A stretch of 64,000 bases of DNA. Source: Lysinibacillus sp. 2017. Lineage in GTDB: Bacteria > Bacillota > Bacilli > Bacillales_A > Planococcaceae. The position numbers and the translations under genes were made by a program. Below, piece by piece: positions 1 to 7,024 of this stretch; position 1 is the stretch's first letter; every line of letters begins with the position of its first letter. The notes beneath the pieces were generated by a model, which was not told the DNA's origin, ran no database searches, and saw nothing but the letters and a program-made list of their open reading frames with translations. The DNA lies in contig NZ_CP029002.1 in the NCBI RefSeq assembly GCF_003073375.1, positions 2,466,001-2,530,000 of the forward strand, given 5' to 3'.

Positions 1-791
1 AGCCCAATCCCGCATCTTTTAATCACACGTGTCAATTGTCTACTACTAAGCGGGGCGTCTGTTGCTAATACAATAATAATTGACCCATCTGTAGGCGCAA
101 TGGTAGAATTCGCCTGCTGTTTCGTAGTTGTATAACGCTCTTTCATAAATTCATTACTTGAACCAAAATTCGATAACACGAGACAACCAAGCATATACGT
201 TTGATCCGTGTCCGCTACTTCTACGATTCTAGAAGCACTTCCAATTCCCCCTTTGTAGCCAAAGCACATCATTCCTTTACCTGCACCAACCGCGCCTTCT
301 TCAGCCACTGAATTCGTCGCATTTTCAATGGATTCCTTTGCATGCTCTGGTAAAACGGGACAATGACGAATTGAATTTAAATGACCATCATTACATTCCC
401 CGACGACGATATTTATTGTCCCTGTTAAAATGCCAATCTCTTCATTTTGTTCAAGTAAGTATTCTAATGTCCCTTGTGTAACGGCTGGTATTCCGAATGT
501 ATTCGTCAACATAATCGGTGATTCGATAACACCTAGCTCATTCACTTGTACAAGACCTGTCGATTTCCCAAACCCATTTAACACATAACTTGCGGCTGTT
601 ACCTTTTGCTGAAATAGATTTCCGCCATGCGGTAAAATGGCCGTCACACCTGTACAAGCCTTTTCCCCTTGTTCATTTAAAGGACTATCAAGCGTAACAT
701 GTCCCACTTTCACACCCACAACATCAGTTATGCAATTTTTTTTACCTGGCTGTAATTGGCCAATTAGTATACCTCGTTCACGAATTTTCAT
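1..791 (-). CDS. P1 family peptidase (DmpA-type), C-terminus cut by window edge
   Basis: About 263 N-terminal residues are visible, starting at the ATG whose complement is 789-791; the rest lies outside the window. The protein matches the P1 (S58, DmpA/BapA) family of Ntn-type aminopeptidases, which activate by self-cleavage before a Ser nucleophile. Visible family marks are an N-terminal ITDVVGVKVGH stretch, a glycine-rich GAVGAGKG segment near residue 170 and KGGIGSASR near 180-188, where S185 is the probable nucleophile and new N-terminus. No signal peptide is seen, so it is probably cytoplasmic. The substrate cannot be told from sequence. Confidence 0.85.
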   Translation of the reverse strand, partial: MKIRERGILIGQLQPGKKNCITDVVGVKVGHVTLDSPLNEQGEKACTGVTAILPHGGNLFQQKVTAASYVLNGFGKSTGLVQVNELGVIESPIMLTNTFGIPAVTQGTLEYLLEQNEEIGILTGTINIVVGECNDGHLNSIRHCPVLPEHAKESIENATNSVAEEGAVGAGKGMMCFGYKGGIGSASRIVEVADTDQTYMLGCLVLSNFGSSNEFMKERYTTTKQQANSTIAPTDGSIIIVLATDAPLSSRQLTRVIKRCGIG

Positions 792-850
792 GTTTTATTC
801 CTCTCTATAAACCATTTTCTGCATTTATCCTACCGTAACTTGAGAAAACA

Positions 851-891
851 AAAAAGGAAAACTTTTGACAATCGCATCAAAGGCTTTCCTT
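851..891 (-). terminator. intrinsic terminator of the 42-residue ORF
   Basis: On the minus strand an imperfect stem (AAGGAAAGCCTTTGA with its partner) is followed by a T run. It lies between the small ORF at 958-1086 and the peptidase gene. It supports transcription of the small ORF. Confidence 0.6.
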
Positions 892-957
892 ACATATCAT
901 GAAATGGTTTCTTGCTTGCGAAAAACATCACCTTATTATAAAAAATAACAATCATAA

Positions 958-1086
958 CTAAATTTCTAAAATTCCTCTTTCCCAACGGTCTACGAAGACT
1001 TCAAAAGTTATTCCATATCGGTTATATACTTCATGATAAACAAAATAAATTCCGAGTCGATCTAACAATTCGTCATTAATTTTCAT
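958..1086 (-). CDS. small hypothetical protein, 42 residues
   Basis: ATG start with GGAAGAGGG about 8 bases upstream, followed by 42 codons and TAG. The product is charged and aromatic (begins MKINDELLDRLG, ends VDRWERGILEI), has no membrane segment or signal peptide, and I do not recognise it. A good intrinsic terminator follows at 851-891. A TATAAT hexamer preceded by TG lies about 100 bases upstream. The ribosome site plus terminator make it a likely real gene, but the function is unknown. Confidence 0.5.
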   Translation of the reverse strand: MKINDELLDRLGIYFVYHEVYNRYGITFEVFVDRWERGILEI

Positions 1087-1338
1087 TGTATCTACCCTCT
1101 TCCATTTCAAATTCTTAATGATATTTTTCACCATTTCTCACTGATACATTGTTACTTATTACATGCCCATATTTGCAAATTATTATACACTTTGTTATTT
1201 CAATGATAATTTTTAATCATTTTGAAAGCCTAGAAAGTGCTGTTACAAAGTTTTCACATTCAATGAATATTTCGGCATGTTTAAGCAAGGACATTTTAGT
1301 AAGATAGAAGTAATGACAACATCATCGGAGGAACTGTA

Positions 1339-1827
1339 ATGAAAAAATTAATTCCACTTTTACTATTTGCATCGATACTTACAGGTTGTGGAGATACTTA
1401 CAGCGAAATTAAAGAGGCGGTTTCTGGTATAGGCTCAAAGGCGAATGATGCAGCAGCAGCCATTTCAGTTGAGGTACATACGCTTCGGGCGGTTGAACTA
1501 CAATACAACAACGAAACTTTTACAATTAACGACCTTTTTAAAACTACTTTACGTGATGTTCAATGGCTTTATGATGAAAAAAAACAATATTTAAAAATCA
1601 CTGGTACCTGGAAAGACAATGAACTTTTTGCTGATCAACAATATAATGACACGAAAAAAGCGCAATTACGCGAAAACGGCGATGTCGAAGTGCATTTATT
1701 TTTTGATAATGAAACATTAATTGAAGAAAAGACAACCGTTACCATGCAGCTTCAATCGGAAACATTAATTGATGAGACAGGAACAGATGCTTTAGATCAT
1801 TTTTACAAAGTATACGCAGCACAATAA
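1339..1827 (+). CDS. putative lipoprotein, 162 residues
   Basis: The N-terminus (MKKLIPLLLFASILTGCGD) is a lipoprotein signal peptide with lipobox LTGC, so Cys17 should be lipidated and the protein held on the outer face of the membrane. The mature part is soluble, acidic and rich in beta-type sequence (repeated TVTMQLQ-like strands). No enzymatic motif is seen. The start follows GGAGG with 7 bases spacing. It is transcribed opposite to its neighbours and has no obvious partner. Function unknown. Confidence 0.75.
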   Translation: MKKLIPLLLFASILTGCGDTYSEIKEAVSGIGSKANDAAAAISVEVHTLRAVELQYNNETFTINDLFKTTLRDVQWLYDEKKQYLKITGTWKDNELFADQQYNDTKKAQLRENGDVEVHLFFDNETLIEEKTTVTMQLQSETLIDETGTDALDHFYKVYAAQ

Positions 1828-1875
1828 TAGGAAGACGTCATAGAAATTTTACTCAATAAATAAAGTTCGTATTAG

Positions 1876-2022
1876 AGAAACACACGATTATGGCTTGCAG
1901 AATATGCACGATTTCATACAACAATACCAATGTTGCAACATTCCCCAAAACCAGTTCAAACCATTGCTACGCCTGAAATTTATCAAATGTGTAAAAAAAT
2001 TGTGTATAAAGAATTCACCGCT
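1876..2022 (+). pseudogene. truncated reading frame beside the array end
   Basis: An open frame with protein-like composition (includes LWLAEYARFHTTIPM and VQTIATPEIYQMCKK) starts just after a stop at 1873-1875. It has no start codon or ribosome site before the internal ATG at 1930. It runs directly into the hairpin at 2025-2064. It looks like the 3' part of a gene that lost its 5' end, perhaps when the neighbouring array formed. The family is not recognised. Confidence 0.25.
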
Positions 2023-2024
2023 AA

Positions 2025-2119
2025 AAAACCCACAAACGTTGATTGGACATCGTTTGTGGGTTTTCGGGACGTGACCAAACTTGCGTTTGGAAACGTTTAT
2101 TCAGTTTGTTTTGTATACG
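2025..2119. repeat. junction site S1 with adjoining perfect hairpin
   Basis: A 14-bp perfect stem (CGTTTGTGGGTTTT, 2025-2038 with 2051-2064) precedes the half-site GACCAAAC-TTGC-GTTTGGAAACGTTT at 2073-2096. The tail GTTTGTTTTGTATACG at 2104-2119 is repeated almost exactly in S4 (4998-5013). This marks the left end of the array, downstream of gene A. Confidence 0.6.
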
Positions 2120-2166
2120 TTATTAGTTCTTGTTGTACTAAATTCCTTAGTGAAATAAAAACTCCA

Positions 2167-2628
2167 TTACCAATCTGGTCCATCATTTCTATCTACGACT
2201 TTAAGATTAAATGATTTGGAGTCTAGACTAACATTTTCAACTGTTTCAAAGAAAATTGATTTTACTTCTTTCTGTATGGATTCAGTCGCATCTTTTTCTA
2301 AAATATATTTCACCCGTATATCATCATTTGAATAAACTGCAAGCATCATTTGAAAAGAATAACCGTTATTTTTTAATTTGTTATTTACCTGTTCAAATAA
2401 GCCTCCCTTTTGATAAAGTAGGGTTGTAATTTCTTCTGATTCTTTTATTTTCTTTTCATTTTCAGCATTTAATTCAGGACTTATTGAAGGTGGAGATTCA
2501 GGTATTTCCCCTTTAGTTGAGATGTTATAGATAAATAGAAAAGCTAAAACAAATAAAATCACAATGGTTCCAATTAAAGTGATTTTGCCCTTTTTTATTC
2601 TGTACACTTCCTTTTTTACTTTAAACAT
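2167..2628 (-). CDS. small membrane-anchored hypothetical protein (cassette A)
   Basis: 153 residues: a short basic N-terminus, one membrane helix at about residues 17-36 (ITLIGTIVILFVLAFLFIY), then a hydrophilic, mostly charged domain probably outside the cell. The ATG at 2628 has no clear ribosome site. TATACAAT sits 6 bases upstream, so the start may be wrong or the message leaderless; GTG at codon 8 is an alternative. The helix (KITLIGTIVIL) resembles that of the protein at 7333-7545 (RLSLTGAIVIL) in the same array. Family not recognised. Confidence 0.6.
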   Translation of the reverse strand: MFKVKKEVYRIKKGKITLIGTIVILFVLAFLFIYNISTKGEIPESPPSISPELNAENEKKIKESEEITTLLYQKGGLFEQVNNKLKNNGYSFQMMLAVYSNDDIRVKYILEKDATESIQKEVKSIFFETVENVSLDSKSFNLKVVDRNDGPDW

Positions 2629-2672
2629 ATGATTGTATAAAAGGTTTTAAACTATCCGTTCGTTGAAGAAAA

Positions 2673-2724
2673 ACCTTCCCAAAGCGTGTTTAGGAAGGTC
2701 AGCAGGTAAAGGGAACGTTATTGA
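2673..2724. repeat. junction site S2
   Basis: Left part is the palindrome ACCTTCCCAAA-GCGTG-TTTAGGAAGGT (2673-2699). Right part AAAGGGAACGTTATTGA (2708-2724) matches the right arms of S3-S7. It lies between genes A and B. Confidence 0.65.
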
Positions 2725-2762
2725 GATTTGAAATTTATATCGTATTCATAAAGTATCAATTA

Positions 2763-3194
2763 TTATTCCTCAGGTTCACTAAAAGGATATATATACATAT
2801 CAATATCAATAAATGCATTGATAGCGGAAGCAAATCTACTAAATTGAGGAGAAATTACCAAACCTGGTGTATAACCATCTATCATTGTTATCACTAATTC
2901 AATTTGTACATTCAAATTCAATTCTTCTTTTAAACGGTTAATTGAATCTGCTTTGTCTTGAAAAAAATTTAAAATGGGTAGTAAAACATCATCTACATCA
3001 AGTGTTTCCAATGTTTCAGATTCGTATTGCCAGGATGTAAATGAACGTGTATGTACATCATTTATTCTTTCACCCATTCGCAAAATTGTTGTGGGCTGTA
3101 CACCTAACATCTCTGTTACTACTTCGACAGGAAAATCGTCAACATCATCCTTACCAGTAAAACTAATGTATGCATATAAACTTGTTTTCTCCAT
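2763..3194 (-). CDS. DUF4279 domain protein (cassette B)
   Basis: 143 residues from the ATG at 3194, chosen because GGAGG lies 9 bases upstream; the longer open frame to 3284 has no ribosome site. The sequence matches the DUF4279 family: AYISFTGKDD near the start, a central LGVQPTTILRMGE and the SWQYES block. Members occur singly in accessory regions and some sit beside polymorphic toxins as immunity proteins, but no toxin is adjacent here. Soluble, acidic, no signal peptide. A TATAAT at 3231-3236 is a probable promoter inside the unit. Confidence 0.75.
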   Translation of the reverse strand: MEKTSLYAYISFTGKDDVDDFPVEVVTEMLGVQPTTILRMGERINDVHTRSFTSWQYESETLETLDVDDVLLPILNFFQDKADSINRLKEELNLNVQIELVITMIDGYTPGLVISPQFSRFASAINAFIDIDMYIYPFSEPEE

Positions 3195-3257
3195 ACAGCC
3201 AGCCCTCCAAAGGTTTTTTATACAAGTGATTATAACGTTAAAATTTACTGGATAAAA

Positions 3258-3379
3258 GTTACAAAAGCGCTGTTTGGGAGCCAAATTTAAAAGCAGCTAA
3301 GACAAGAAGTTGTCCTAGCTGCTCGATTGAACGTTCATAATGGCTTATTTGGGAACGTTATTTTGAATGGGATTGTATA
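3258..3379. repeat. junction site S3 with central terminator-like hairpin
   Basis: Left arm ACAAAAGCGCTGTTTGGGAG (3261-3280), central stem AGCAGCTAAGACAA/TTGTCCTAGCTGCT (3292-3323), right arm TTTGGGAACGTTATTTT (3348-3364) and tail GGGATTGTATA (3369-3379). On the minus strand the central stem is followed by TTTT, so it can end transcription of gene C. Confidence 0.65.
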
Positions 3380-3455
3380 ATTGTTTTACATCACCAAAAA
3401 TAGCAACCCAAACCATTTAAAATAACAATATGCAAAATCTATACCTGAAATTATG

Positions 3456-4718
3456 TTAAGATTGATCTCTTAAATAGTTTAAAAAACCTTCCGTAATTTT
3501 GTTATATTTACTCTCTACATTTCTTTCATCTACTGTCACCATTTTTCGATCTTTCATAACCCATTTACCTTCAACCATTACATGTTGGATGGAATCCTCT
3601 TTACTATAAAATAATAAGTTGTGAAGATAATTAGAAAAATCCTCGTTATTAATCAATGGTTCTAAATCCAAATTTTTCTTAATAAAAACTAAGTCTGCTT
3701 TATAACCTGCTTTTATTTGTCCGATACTTTCGTGTAAACCATATGCTTTAGCTCCATTTATAGTCGCCATTTTAAAAATATCCTCTGAAGAATATTTTTG
3801 AACAGGACTAGTGGTTTTCAATAAATAGTAAGTCAATCGCATTAACTCCCACATGTTCGTATGAACGTAATCCGTTCCTAAAGAAACGTTGACTCCATTT
3901 TCAAGCATATAATTAACATCTGCGACACCTGCACCTGTATCTAAGTTAGAGAGTGGACAATGAACGATAGAGCTATTATGTTTGGCCACTAACTCTATAT
4001 CATGCTTCGACATAAAAACTCCGTGAAAGAGAACGGTTTTATCATCTAGTAAATCTAGTTCATTGTAAATTTCGATACTCGATTTTCCAAATTTAGAGTT
4101 AACGATGTTATATCTCCATTCATTCTCTAAACAATGTGTCATCATGATAGAGTTATAGTTGTTTTTGATTTCTTTTAATTTATTTAAATCCGTTTCAGTG
4201 AAATCTTCTTCCTCTAATAAATGCGTACCAAATAAAACCGTTCCTTCTGATTTATGATAATAATCGCCAATTTCTCCATATGTATCAATGATTGCGCGTA
4301 TTCCAAGCTCTTTTATTGCGTCAGCTAGTAATTGTGGTGTTTGTGGATCAGAATCACTTACAAACGTTACCCCATTTTTAACCATATCAATATAGCTCTT
4401 TTGCGCAACATACACAAAATCCTCTTCTGAAATTTCATTGTCGATATAATCAAAAAATAGTTTTTGTATTTTTCCTTGCTTCGTATTGTTGCTCCAATCC
4501 TCAATGGATGTTTCCTTCATCAATCCTTTAGTTAAGGGCGAATAACTATGGAAATGAGCATTAATCAATCCAGGGATTACAAAATAATGCGAGCAATCGA
4601 TTGTTCCTTCATCGTTTACATCATGAAAATCGAAATGAATTTCACCATCTATAATTTCAATATTTTGTGTTTCAAATTTCATATCCTGATTTAGATATGT
4701 TACATTTTTTAATTTCAT
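3456..4718 (-). CDS. amidohydrolase, MTA/SAH- or cytosine-deaminase-like (cassette C)
   Basis: 420 residues, cytoplasmic metal-dependent hydrolase of the amidohydrolase superfamily. Visible ligands are the HFHSYSPLTKG strand-1 motif (HxH, near residue 57), THCLENEW, FHGVF, HCPLSNLDTG and the terminal aspartate in LGTDYVHTNMWE. The layout matches the SsnA/MtaD/chlorohydrolase group that deaminates aminated purine or triazine rings. The usual GTDGAASNN is replaced by GTDYVHTNM, so the substrate is uncertain. Start supported by AAAGGGG 6 bases upstream and an extended -10 box at 4757-4765. It is the largest cargo gene of the array. Confidence 0.8.
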   Translation of the reverse strand: MKLKNVTYLNQDMKFETQNIEIIDGEIHFDFHDVNDEGTIDCSHYFVIPGLINAHFHSYSPLTKGLMKETSIEDWSNNTKQGKIQKLFFDYIDNEISEEDFVYVAQKSYIDMVKNGVTFVSDSDPQTPQLLADAIKELGIRAIIDTYGEIGDYYHKSEGTVLFGTHLLEEEDFTETDLNKLKEIKNNYNSIMMTHCLENEWRYNIVNSKFGKSSIEIYNELDLLDDKTVLFHGVFMSKHDIELVAKHNSSIVHCPLSNLDTGAGVADVNYMLENGVNVSLGTDYVHTNMWELMRLTYYLLKTTSPVQKYSSEDIFKMATINGAKAYGLHESIGQIKAGYKADLVFIKKNLDLEPLINNEDFSNYLHNLLFYSKEDSIQHVMVEGKWVMKDRKMVTVDERNVESKYNKITEGFLNYLRDQS

Positions 4719-4756
4719 ATAAATCCCCTTTAGAAAATTCGAAATTTTAAAATTTA

Positions 4757-4765
4757 ATTATAACA
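4757..4765 (-). promoter_or_regulatory. extended -10 promoter formed at the edge of a junction site
   Basis: On the minus strand the bases read TGTTATAAT, a perfect extended -10 box, 38 bases before the ATG of gene C. The TGTT is the outer end of the S4 left arm, so the site and unit together make the promoter. No good -35 is seen, as is usual for extended -10 promoters. Confidence 0.5.
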
Positions 4766-4792
4766 TTCCCAAAGCGCTGTTTGGTAACATTT
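4762..4792. repeat. junction site S4, left arm
   Basis: AACATTCCCAAAGCG followed by CTGTTTGGTAACATTT. It matches 28 of 30 bases of the S6 left arm at 6127-6156. The rest of S4 is the long repeat at 4838-5013. Confidence 0.65.
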
Positions 4793-4837
4793 CATGCCAT
4801 TCAGAACAAGTGGATTGAACAGTCCTCTTTAAAATAG

Positions 4838-5013
4838 TTTCTCACAGCGTCTCAGAGCGTTATTTTCTATAATAACAGCGACAAACACTGTGAAATCAGT
4901 GTTTGTCGCTGTTTGAAATATTCCCAAGCTTGAAGTGACCCCTAAAAGTTAGACACGGTTATTGGTTACCTAACTTGCATTTGGGAACGTTATTTACGTT
5001 TGTTTTGTATACG
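4838..5013. repeat. long junction repeat, copy 1 (right part of S4)
   Basis: Matches 6539-6712 with no gaps over at least 150 bases. In order: CTCACAGCGTCTCAGAGCG; a 16-bp perfect stem (4875-4890 with 4897-4912) with loop TGAAAT; a stretch ACCCCTAAAAGTTAGACAC like the end of IS3-family elements; then half-site GGTTACCTAACTTGCA-TTTGGGAACGTTATTT and the tail GTTTGTTTTGTATACG. The stem probably acts as a terminator. Between here and the next gene there is only a 23-codon ORF. Confidence 0.7.
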
Positions 5014-5111
5014 CTATAAATCTTTTAAAAATTAAAGTAATCTTGTATTTTAGTAAAATAAAGACACTTCTTCAGCCAACCCGATTGTGACAAAAAAATT
5101 TGCTATTTGTT

Positions 5112-5183
5112 CTAGCCAACTCTAGAAGTAATAGTAGCAGACAAAAGAGTAATTAATAAAGTAAGTGAAAAACGAGAAAACAT
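5112..5183 (-). CDS. possible 23-residue peptide after cassette D gene
   Basis: ATG at 5183 with AAGAGGT 8 bases upstream (overlapping the stop of the previous gene), 23 codons, TAG. The product MFSRFSLTLLITLLSATITS plus VG looks like a bare signal peptide or membrane peptide. It could be a translated leader, the stub of a broken secreted protein, or chance. Confidence 0.3.
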   Translation of the reverse strand: MFSRFSLTLLITLLSATITSRVG

Positions 5184-5188
5184 TTATT

Positions 5189-5455
5189 TTACCTCTTTGA
5201 AATAGCTCCAATAAAAGTACCTATCCATACTCCTACAAAAATAGTAATCGTGAAGTAAGCCAAAAAGATACCGTCCCAACCACCAACTACATCTTTGCTA
5301 AAAATAATTAATCCAATACAAATTAGACTTAATACAGTGGCAGTTAAAATTAAAGCTTTTCTTGAAACCTTACGGGATATAATATACATCCCAATTGCAA
5401 ACATAATTCCGCAAAGTAATATAGGAGTCCATCCCTCTAACATCAAAGCATCCAT
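5189..5455 (-). CDS. small multi-pass membrane protein (cassette D)
   Basis: 88 residues from the ATG at 5455, chosen for GGAGG 7 bases upstream. Three predicted membrane helices: GWTPILLCGIMFAIGMYII, a second beginning ALILTATVLSLICIGLIIF, and a third FLAYFTITIFVGVWIGTFIG. A basic loop (SRKVSRK) follows helix 1. No known family. An upstream TGCTATATAAT near 5540 is a probable extended -10 promoter. One of five multi-pass or single-pass small membrane proteins in the array. Confidence 0.6.
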   Translation of the reverse strand: MDALMLEGWTPILLCGIMFAIGMYIISRKVSRKALILTATVLSLICIGLIIFSKDVVGGWDGIFLAYFTITIFVGVWIGTFIGAISKR

Positions 5456-5622
5456 TTGATTACCTCCTGTTATGTTTTTCCGTAAACTGAGCAAATTTCT
5501 AGAGTTATTTATTATTTATATTACTAACTACGATAAATTATATAGCATAAAATTTCCAATTTGTGGACTTATCATTCATAAGAGGCAAAATCCCCTCATT
5601 CAATTAAAAAAAGGGGGGGAAT

Positions 5623-5672
5623 TGGTCCCCAAAGTTTCATTTGGGAACGTTTATTGAATTTATAATGTATAT
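5623..5672. repeat. junction site S5 (short form)
   Basis: GGTCCCCAAA-GTTTCA-TTTGGGAACG (5624-5649) with tail TTTATTGAATTTATAATGTATA. It is the compact version of the junction, an inverted repeat with a 6-base centre. It lies between genes D and E. Confidence 0.65.
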
Positions 5673-5779
5673 AGTATTTATTGTTCAAAAATAGATATTA
5701 CAGTAATCCTTAAGACAATTAATACAAAACTACTTGTTTTTTAAAGTACATTTGATGCCAACAGTTATCCAAAGCAATT

Positions 5780-5995
5780 CTAAAAACACCTAACAACAAG
5801 AGATATACTCACTATCCCCCAAGCAAAAGTACCACATATCCACCAAATTACAGATTTAGCTTTTGATAAATTTTCCTCTGATTCCGGATTTGCTTTTATA
5901 AAAGCGACTTTACTCTCCATACTTTTTTTCATAGAGAAGATAACAACAAATCCAATTATTATGAAACCGATAGTTATCCAAAGTAATAGGTCCAC
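5780..5995 (-). CDS. small two-helix membrane protein (cassette E)
   Basis: 71 residues from a GTG at 5995, chosen because AAAGGGGG lies 7 bases upstream; the longer frame to 6043 lacks a ribosome site. Two membrane helices (LLLWITIGFIIIGFVVIFSM and SVIWWICGTFAWGIVSISLVV) are joined by a charged loop containing KANPESEENLSKAKS. No family recognised. It lies between S5 and the left arm of S6, like a one-gene cassette. Confidence 0.6.
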   Translation of the reverse strand: MDLLLWITIGFIIIGFVVIFSMKKSMESKVAFIKANPESEENLSKAKSVIWWICGTFAWGIVSISLVVRCF

Positions 5996-6126
5996 TTTTA
6001 CACCCCCTTTATATAATTGAATTTTACCGCTATTTAAAAACAAACCTTGTGTTAATTCAGATTCGTTTTAGTATATAAAATACCCTGTGAAAATAATAAT
6101 TAATACGTATTAGAATGCTGAAAATT

Positions 6127-6156
6127 AACATTCCCAAAGCGAGGTTTGGTAACATT
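6127..6156. repeat. junction site S6, left arm
   Basis: AACATTCCCAAAGCG then AGGTTTGGTAACATT, nearly identical to the S4 left arm. In S4 the long repeat follows after 45 bases; here it follows after about 380 bases that hold a plus-strand gene. Confidence 0.65.
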
Positions 6157-6276
6157 CTTAAACGAATTATTTTTTAACACTGTCACCAATGAGAATAAAA
6201 TGGATAAATATGTATCCATTAGAGATTACCTTCGTCTATATCCGAAGGTAGCGTAAATATAATTAGAGGTGATATT

Positions 6277-6573
6277 TTGAAAAAAGTGATAATCGTTCTA
6301 AGTAGTACAGTATTTATAATTGTAGCTGCGTATTTATTAATGCCTAACATTATGATGAACAGCGTAAAAGATAAAATTATAGAAAATAATCCCGACATTG
6401 AAAATATTGTCACGATAAATCATATAAGTTCGTGGGGAGAATGGTTTTTAGAATACGTATTGGTAGTTGAAATTGGTGGACAAAAATTTCGAATTTGGTC
6501 AAATGACAAAGGCGAAATAACAGATAAAGAAGCTTTAATTTCTCACAGCGTCTCAGAGCGTTATTCTCTATAA
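6277..6573 (+). CDS. small membrane-anchored protein, opposite strand, C-terminus formed by repeat (F)
   Basis: 98 residues from a TTG start with AGAGGTGA 6 bases upstream. One N-terminal helix (VIIVLSSTVFIIVAAYLLM) and a soluble domain ending NDKGEITDKEALISHSVSERYSL. It is the only plus-strand gene of the array. Its last 12 codons lie inside the long repeat that starts at 6539, so the original C-terminus has probably been replaced. Flanked by the S6 left arm and the repeat. Function unknown. Confidence 0.55.
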   Translation: MKKVIIVLSSTVFIIVAAYLLMPNIMMNSVKDKIIENNPDIENIVTINHISSWGEWFLEYVLVVEIGGQKFRIWSNDKGEITDKEALISHSVSERYSL

Positions 6574-6712
6574 AAACAGCAACAAACACTGATTTCACAG
6601 TGCTTGTCGCTGTTTGAAATGTTACCAAGCTTGAAGTGCCCCCTAAAAGTTAGACACGGTTATTGGTTACCTAACTTTCATTTGGGAACGCTATTTATAT
6701 TTAGTCTGTATG
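6539..6712. repeat. long junction repeat, copy 2 (right part of S6)
   Basis: Gap-free match to 4838-4997 and weaker after it. The central stem is kept (6576-6591 with 6598-6613, two G-T type mismatches) but the six-base loop reads ATTTCA, the exact reverse complement of TGAAAT in copy 1. Half-site GGTTACCTAACTTTCA-TTTGGGAACGCTATTT ends the copy and overlaps the stop codon of gene G. Confidence 0.7.
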
Positions 6713-6914
6713 TTTTATAAATAAACAATGACCACAAAATTACTAAAAATAAAATATATTGTGTTGTAATTGTTCCAAAATCTGTATTTAAAAAGATAGC
6801 AATTATAAACAGTGAGGAAAAGAAGATTGGAATAAATAAAAGAATTTTTTTAGACTTAGTGCTAATTTGTATAATTATCGCCAAAACAATTACTGTCAAA
6901 GATAAAAGAGTCAT
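6678..6914 (-). CDS. small membrane protein (cassette G)
   Basis: 78 residues, ATG with AGGAGG 8 bases upstream. Two or three membrane helices cover most of the chain (LLSLTVIVLAIIIQIST, ILLFIPIFFSSLFIIAIF, ITTQYILFLVILWSLFIY). The last codons and TGA stop are encoded by the GTTCCCAAATGA of the junction site, so the site supplies the C-terminus SVPK. An extended -10 TGCTATAAT lies about 40 bases before the start. No family recognised. Confidence 0.6.
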   Translation of the reverse strand: MTLLSLTVIVLAIIIQISTKSKKILLFIPIFFSSLFIIAIFLNTDFGTITTQYILFLVILWSLFIYKTYRLNINSVPK

Positions 6915-6974
6915 TAATTAAAACCTCCTATTTTTTGTAAATCATAATATTGATTATAGCATTAAACCTAAAAA

Positions 6975-7020
6975 AAACGTCCCCAAAGCAGGATTCATTT
7001 GGGAACGTTTATTGAATTTA
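6975..7020. repeat. junction site S7 (compact, best palindrome)
   Basis: AAACGTCCCCAAA (6975-6987) and TTTGGGAACGTTT (6998-7010) are inverted repeats matching at 12 of 13 bases around a 10-base centre. The tail ATTGAATTTA matches S5. This is the clearest complete site. Confidence 0.7.
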
Positions 7021-7024
7021 TCAT

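Noticed and set aside
5472-5657. 61-codon plus-strand frame across site S5
   Set aside because: No ribosome site, and its end is read from the junction repeat; likely chance.
6219-6628. Minus-strand frames opposite gene F
   Set aside because: No ribosome sites; the plus-strand gene has a better start and composition.
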